Source: CAYSXS01 sp043817345
Lineage (GTDB): Bacteria; Patescibacteriota; Patescibacteriia; UBA2196
Length of the DNA stretch: 31,693 nucleotides
Assembly (NCBI GenBank): GCA_043817345.1
Contig: JBDRGZ010000041.1
Location: 1-31,693 of the forward strand
Reading direction: 5' to 3'
Made by a program: the position numbers and the translations under genes
Notes under the pieces: model-generated
Seen by the model: only the letters and a program-made list of their open reading frames with translations
Databases searched by the model: none
Told to the model about the DNA's origin: nothing
Shown: piece by piece, positions 30,232-31,693 of the stretch
Position numbering within the stretch: position 1 is the stretch's first letter
How the letters are laid out: the number at the start of each line of letters is the position of its first letter

Positions 30232-31629
30232 TTAATTATTTATTTTAATATTTAATTCATCTAATTGTTTCTTAGATACTTCAGATGGTGAATCCATTAA
30301 TGGATCTCTATTATCTGAAGTTTTTGGAAAAGCAATAACTTCGCGGATTGATTCTTCTCCTGCCAAAACAGCAACTAAACGATCTAAACCAAAAGCAATT
30401 CCACCATGTGGCGGTACTCCATATTTAAAAGCTTCTAATAAATGCCCAAATTTATTTTGAATTTCTTCATCAGAGTGACCTAATAATTCAAAAACTTTAT
30501 GTAAAATTTTTGGATCATGAGTACGAATAGATCCACCAGCAATCTCATTACCATTTAAAACTAAATCATATTGCAAAGCTTTTATTTTTTTCATCTTGCT
30601 CTTTTCCAAATCTTTCAAATTTTTAGGGTTAATTGCTGTAAAAGGATGATGAGCCGCGCCCCAGCGATTATCTCCTTCTTTATATTCAAACATTGGAAAA
30701 TCAGTTACCCACACAAAAGCTAGTTCTTTTGGATTATTTTTATCTTCTCTTAAATCAGGTCTGTCAGAATTATATAATTTTATAGCCTGAGAGTGTTTTA
30801 TTTTTTTAAATTCTTTAAAAGTTAATTTATAATCAGGCAATAATTTCTGAACTAATTTTAAAATTAAATTTTCTGTTAATTTTAAAACATCTTTTTGTTC
30901 AATAAAACTCATTTCTAAATCTAATTGAGTAAATTCTGCTTGACGGTCACCACGTTGATCTTCATCGCGAAAACAACGGACAACTTGAAAATATTTTTCT
31001 ATACCGGCTACCATCAGCATCTGCTTATATTGCTGTGGGCTTTGTGGCAATGCGTAAAATTTACCTGGATAATTTCTCGATGGCACTAAAAAATCACGCG
31101 CGCCTTCTGGAGTTGATTTTGATAAAAACGGAGTTTCAATTTCTATAAAATCTTTTTTATACAAAAATTCACGCATAAAACGCACTATTTCATGACGTAA
31201 TAAAATATTCTTTTTCATTCTGTCATGACGTAAATCTAAATATCTATATTTTAATCTTAATTCTTCATTAGCTTGCCTATCTTCATTTTCAATTTCAAAA
31301 AGTGGTGTTTCGGATCTAGATAACACAGTAATCTTTTTAGCTAAAACTTCTACGGTTCCTGTAATCATATCTTTATTAATCTGTTTTTCTCCTCTTTCTT
31401 GTACAATACCTTCTATTTCTAAAACAAATTCTGGACGAATTTCATTTAAAATCTCTACAGATTCTTTATCCAACTCATCTGGTACACATACTACTTGCAT
31501 AATCCCCCATCTGTCGCGTAAATCTAAAAACGCAATCTTGCCCATATTCCTACGAACATGAACCCAGCCATTCAATTTAATAGTTTCTCCAACCTTTTTA
31601 ATTGTTTCTGTTGATGTTGTTCTTTGCAT
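30232..31629 (-). CDS. aspS: Aspartyl-tRNA synthetase lacking the GAD insertion
   Basis: AspRS charges tRNA-Asp. The 465-residue protein has the bacterial pattern: N-terminal OB anticodon domain (LNGWVHVRRNMGKIAFLDLR), class II motif 1 region (FIEIETPFLSKSTPEGARDF), motif 2 (VVRCFRDEDQRGDRQAEFTQ) and motif 3 (GGIAFGLDRLVAVL). Bacterial AspRS is normally near 590 residues, with a GAD domain inserted between motifs 2 and 3. Here the chain passes from SDRPDLRED directly to LAFVWVTDFPMFEY, so about 120 residues are absent. Whether it is strict or also charges tRNA-Asn cannot be told. It is first in a run towards scpB. Confidence 0.96.
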   Translation of the reverse strand: MQRTTSTETIKKVGETIKLNGWVHVRRNMGKIAFLDLRDRWGIMQVVCVPDELDKESVEILNEIRPEFVLEIEGIVQERGEKQINKDMITGTVEVLAKKITVLSRSETPLFEIENEDRQANEELRLKYRYLDLRHDRMKKNILLRHEIVRFMREFLYKKDFIEIETPFLSKSTPEGARDFLVPSRNYPGKFYALPQSPQQYKQMLMVAGIEKYFQVVRCFRDEDQRGDRQAEFTQLDLEMSFIEQKDVLKLTENLILKLVQKLLPDYKLTFKEFKKIKHSQAIKLYNSDRPDLREDKNNPKELAFVWVTDFPMFEYKEGDNRWGAAHHPFTAINPKNLKDLEKSKMKKIKALQYDLVLNGNEIAGGSIRTHDPKILHKVFELLGHSDEEIQNKFGHLLEAFKYGVPPHGGIAFGLDRLVAVLAGEESIREVIAFPKTSDNRDPLMDSPSEVSKKQLDELNIKINN

Positions 31630-31651
31630 ATATTTTTGTTTATTTAATTTT

Positions 31652-31680
31652 ATTTTAGCTTATTTCAATTAAAAAAGCAA
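31652..31680 (-). promoter_or_regulatory. Putative promoter for aspS
   Basis: On the minus strand: -35 TTGCTT (31675-31680, three of six), 17-bp spacer, -10 TAAAAT (31652-31657, five of six). The start would be near 31645, 16 bases before the ATG. A weak hairpin AGCA/TGCT with T runs just upstream (31671-31690) may end the preceding gene. Confidence 0.4.
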
Positions 31681-31693
31681 AAAATGCTATAAT

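Overview
The window looks like a piece of a Candidate Phyla Radiation (Patescibacteria, probably Parcubacteria-type) chromosome. The reasons are low GC, very AT-rich gene gaps, short or trimmed housekeeping proteins, several small proteins of a kind seen in that group, and TGA used as an ordinary stop (so not the Gracilibacteria/SR1 code). All of the roughly 30 recognisable genes lie on the minus strand over 31.7 kb. No tRNA, rRNA, CRISPR, prophage or transposase gene was seen. Assignment to the group is inference from gene content; no marker tree could be run.

Layout, in the direction of transcription (right to left): (1) aspS, a small frame-broken gene, a winged-helix-like protein, a YbaK-type deacylase, scpA and scpB, closed by a hairpin terminator at 27842-27864. 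(2) ileS, recO, a short palindromic repeat, tgt, a conserved membrane protein, another repeat, a membrane-anchored Clp/Hsp100-like AAA+ protein and a tiny membrane protein, closed by a terminator at 19725-19758. (3) glyS and an M16 peptidase, then a 132-bp nested inverted repeat. (4) An AI-2E family permease, rsmI, metG, a CvpA-like protein, a repeat, tatD. (5) rmuC with its own promoter and terminator. (6) A UvrD/RecB-like helicase-nuclease, a 145-bp repeat and dciA. (7) A promoter leading to a four-helix membrane protein, mraY, an M14 peptidase, a small frame-broken protein, a tRNA-binding protein and gyrB, then a hypothetical gene and a terminator at 1481-1500. (8) secE, nusG and rplK (cut by the window edge), in the usual bacterial order.

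Functionally the window is mostly core machinery: four aminoacyl-tRNA synthetases plus a tRNA editing-type protein and a free tRNA-binding domain; chromosome handling (gyrase B, ScpAB, DciA, RmuC, RecO, UvrD-like); cell wall (MraY, M14 peptidase); and proteolysis or quality control (M16, Clp-like).

The unusual material is in the details. A family of short palindromic repeats with GTCATNCTGA ends sits at gene ends and supplies the stop codon of four genes in one fixed frame. A 130-bp leader carrying a Shine-Dalgarno-like GGAGG is duplicated before secE and nusG. A nested palindromic element lies at 16889-17020. The Clp-like protein is membrane-anchored and has lost several catalytic and pore motifs. 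Tgt and RecO lack their zinc ligands, AspRS lacks the GAD insertion, and two small genes are each one base off frame at a poly-A tract. The ileS promoter abuts its start codon, suggesting a leaderless mRNA.
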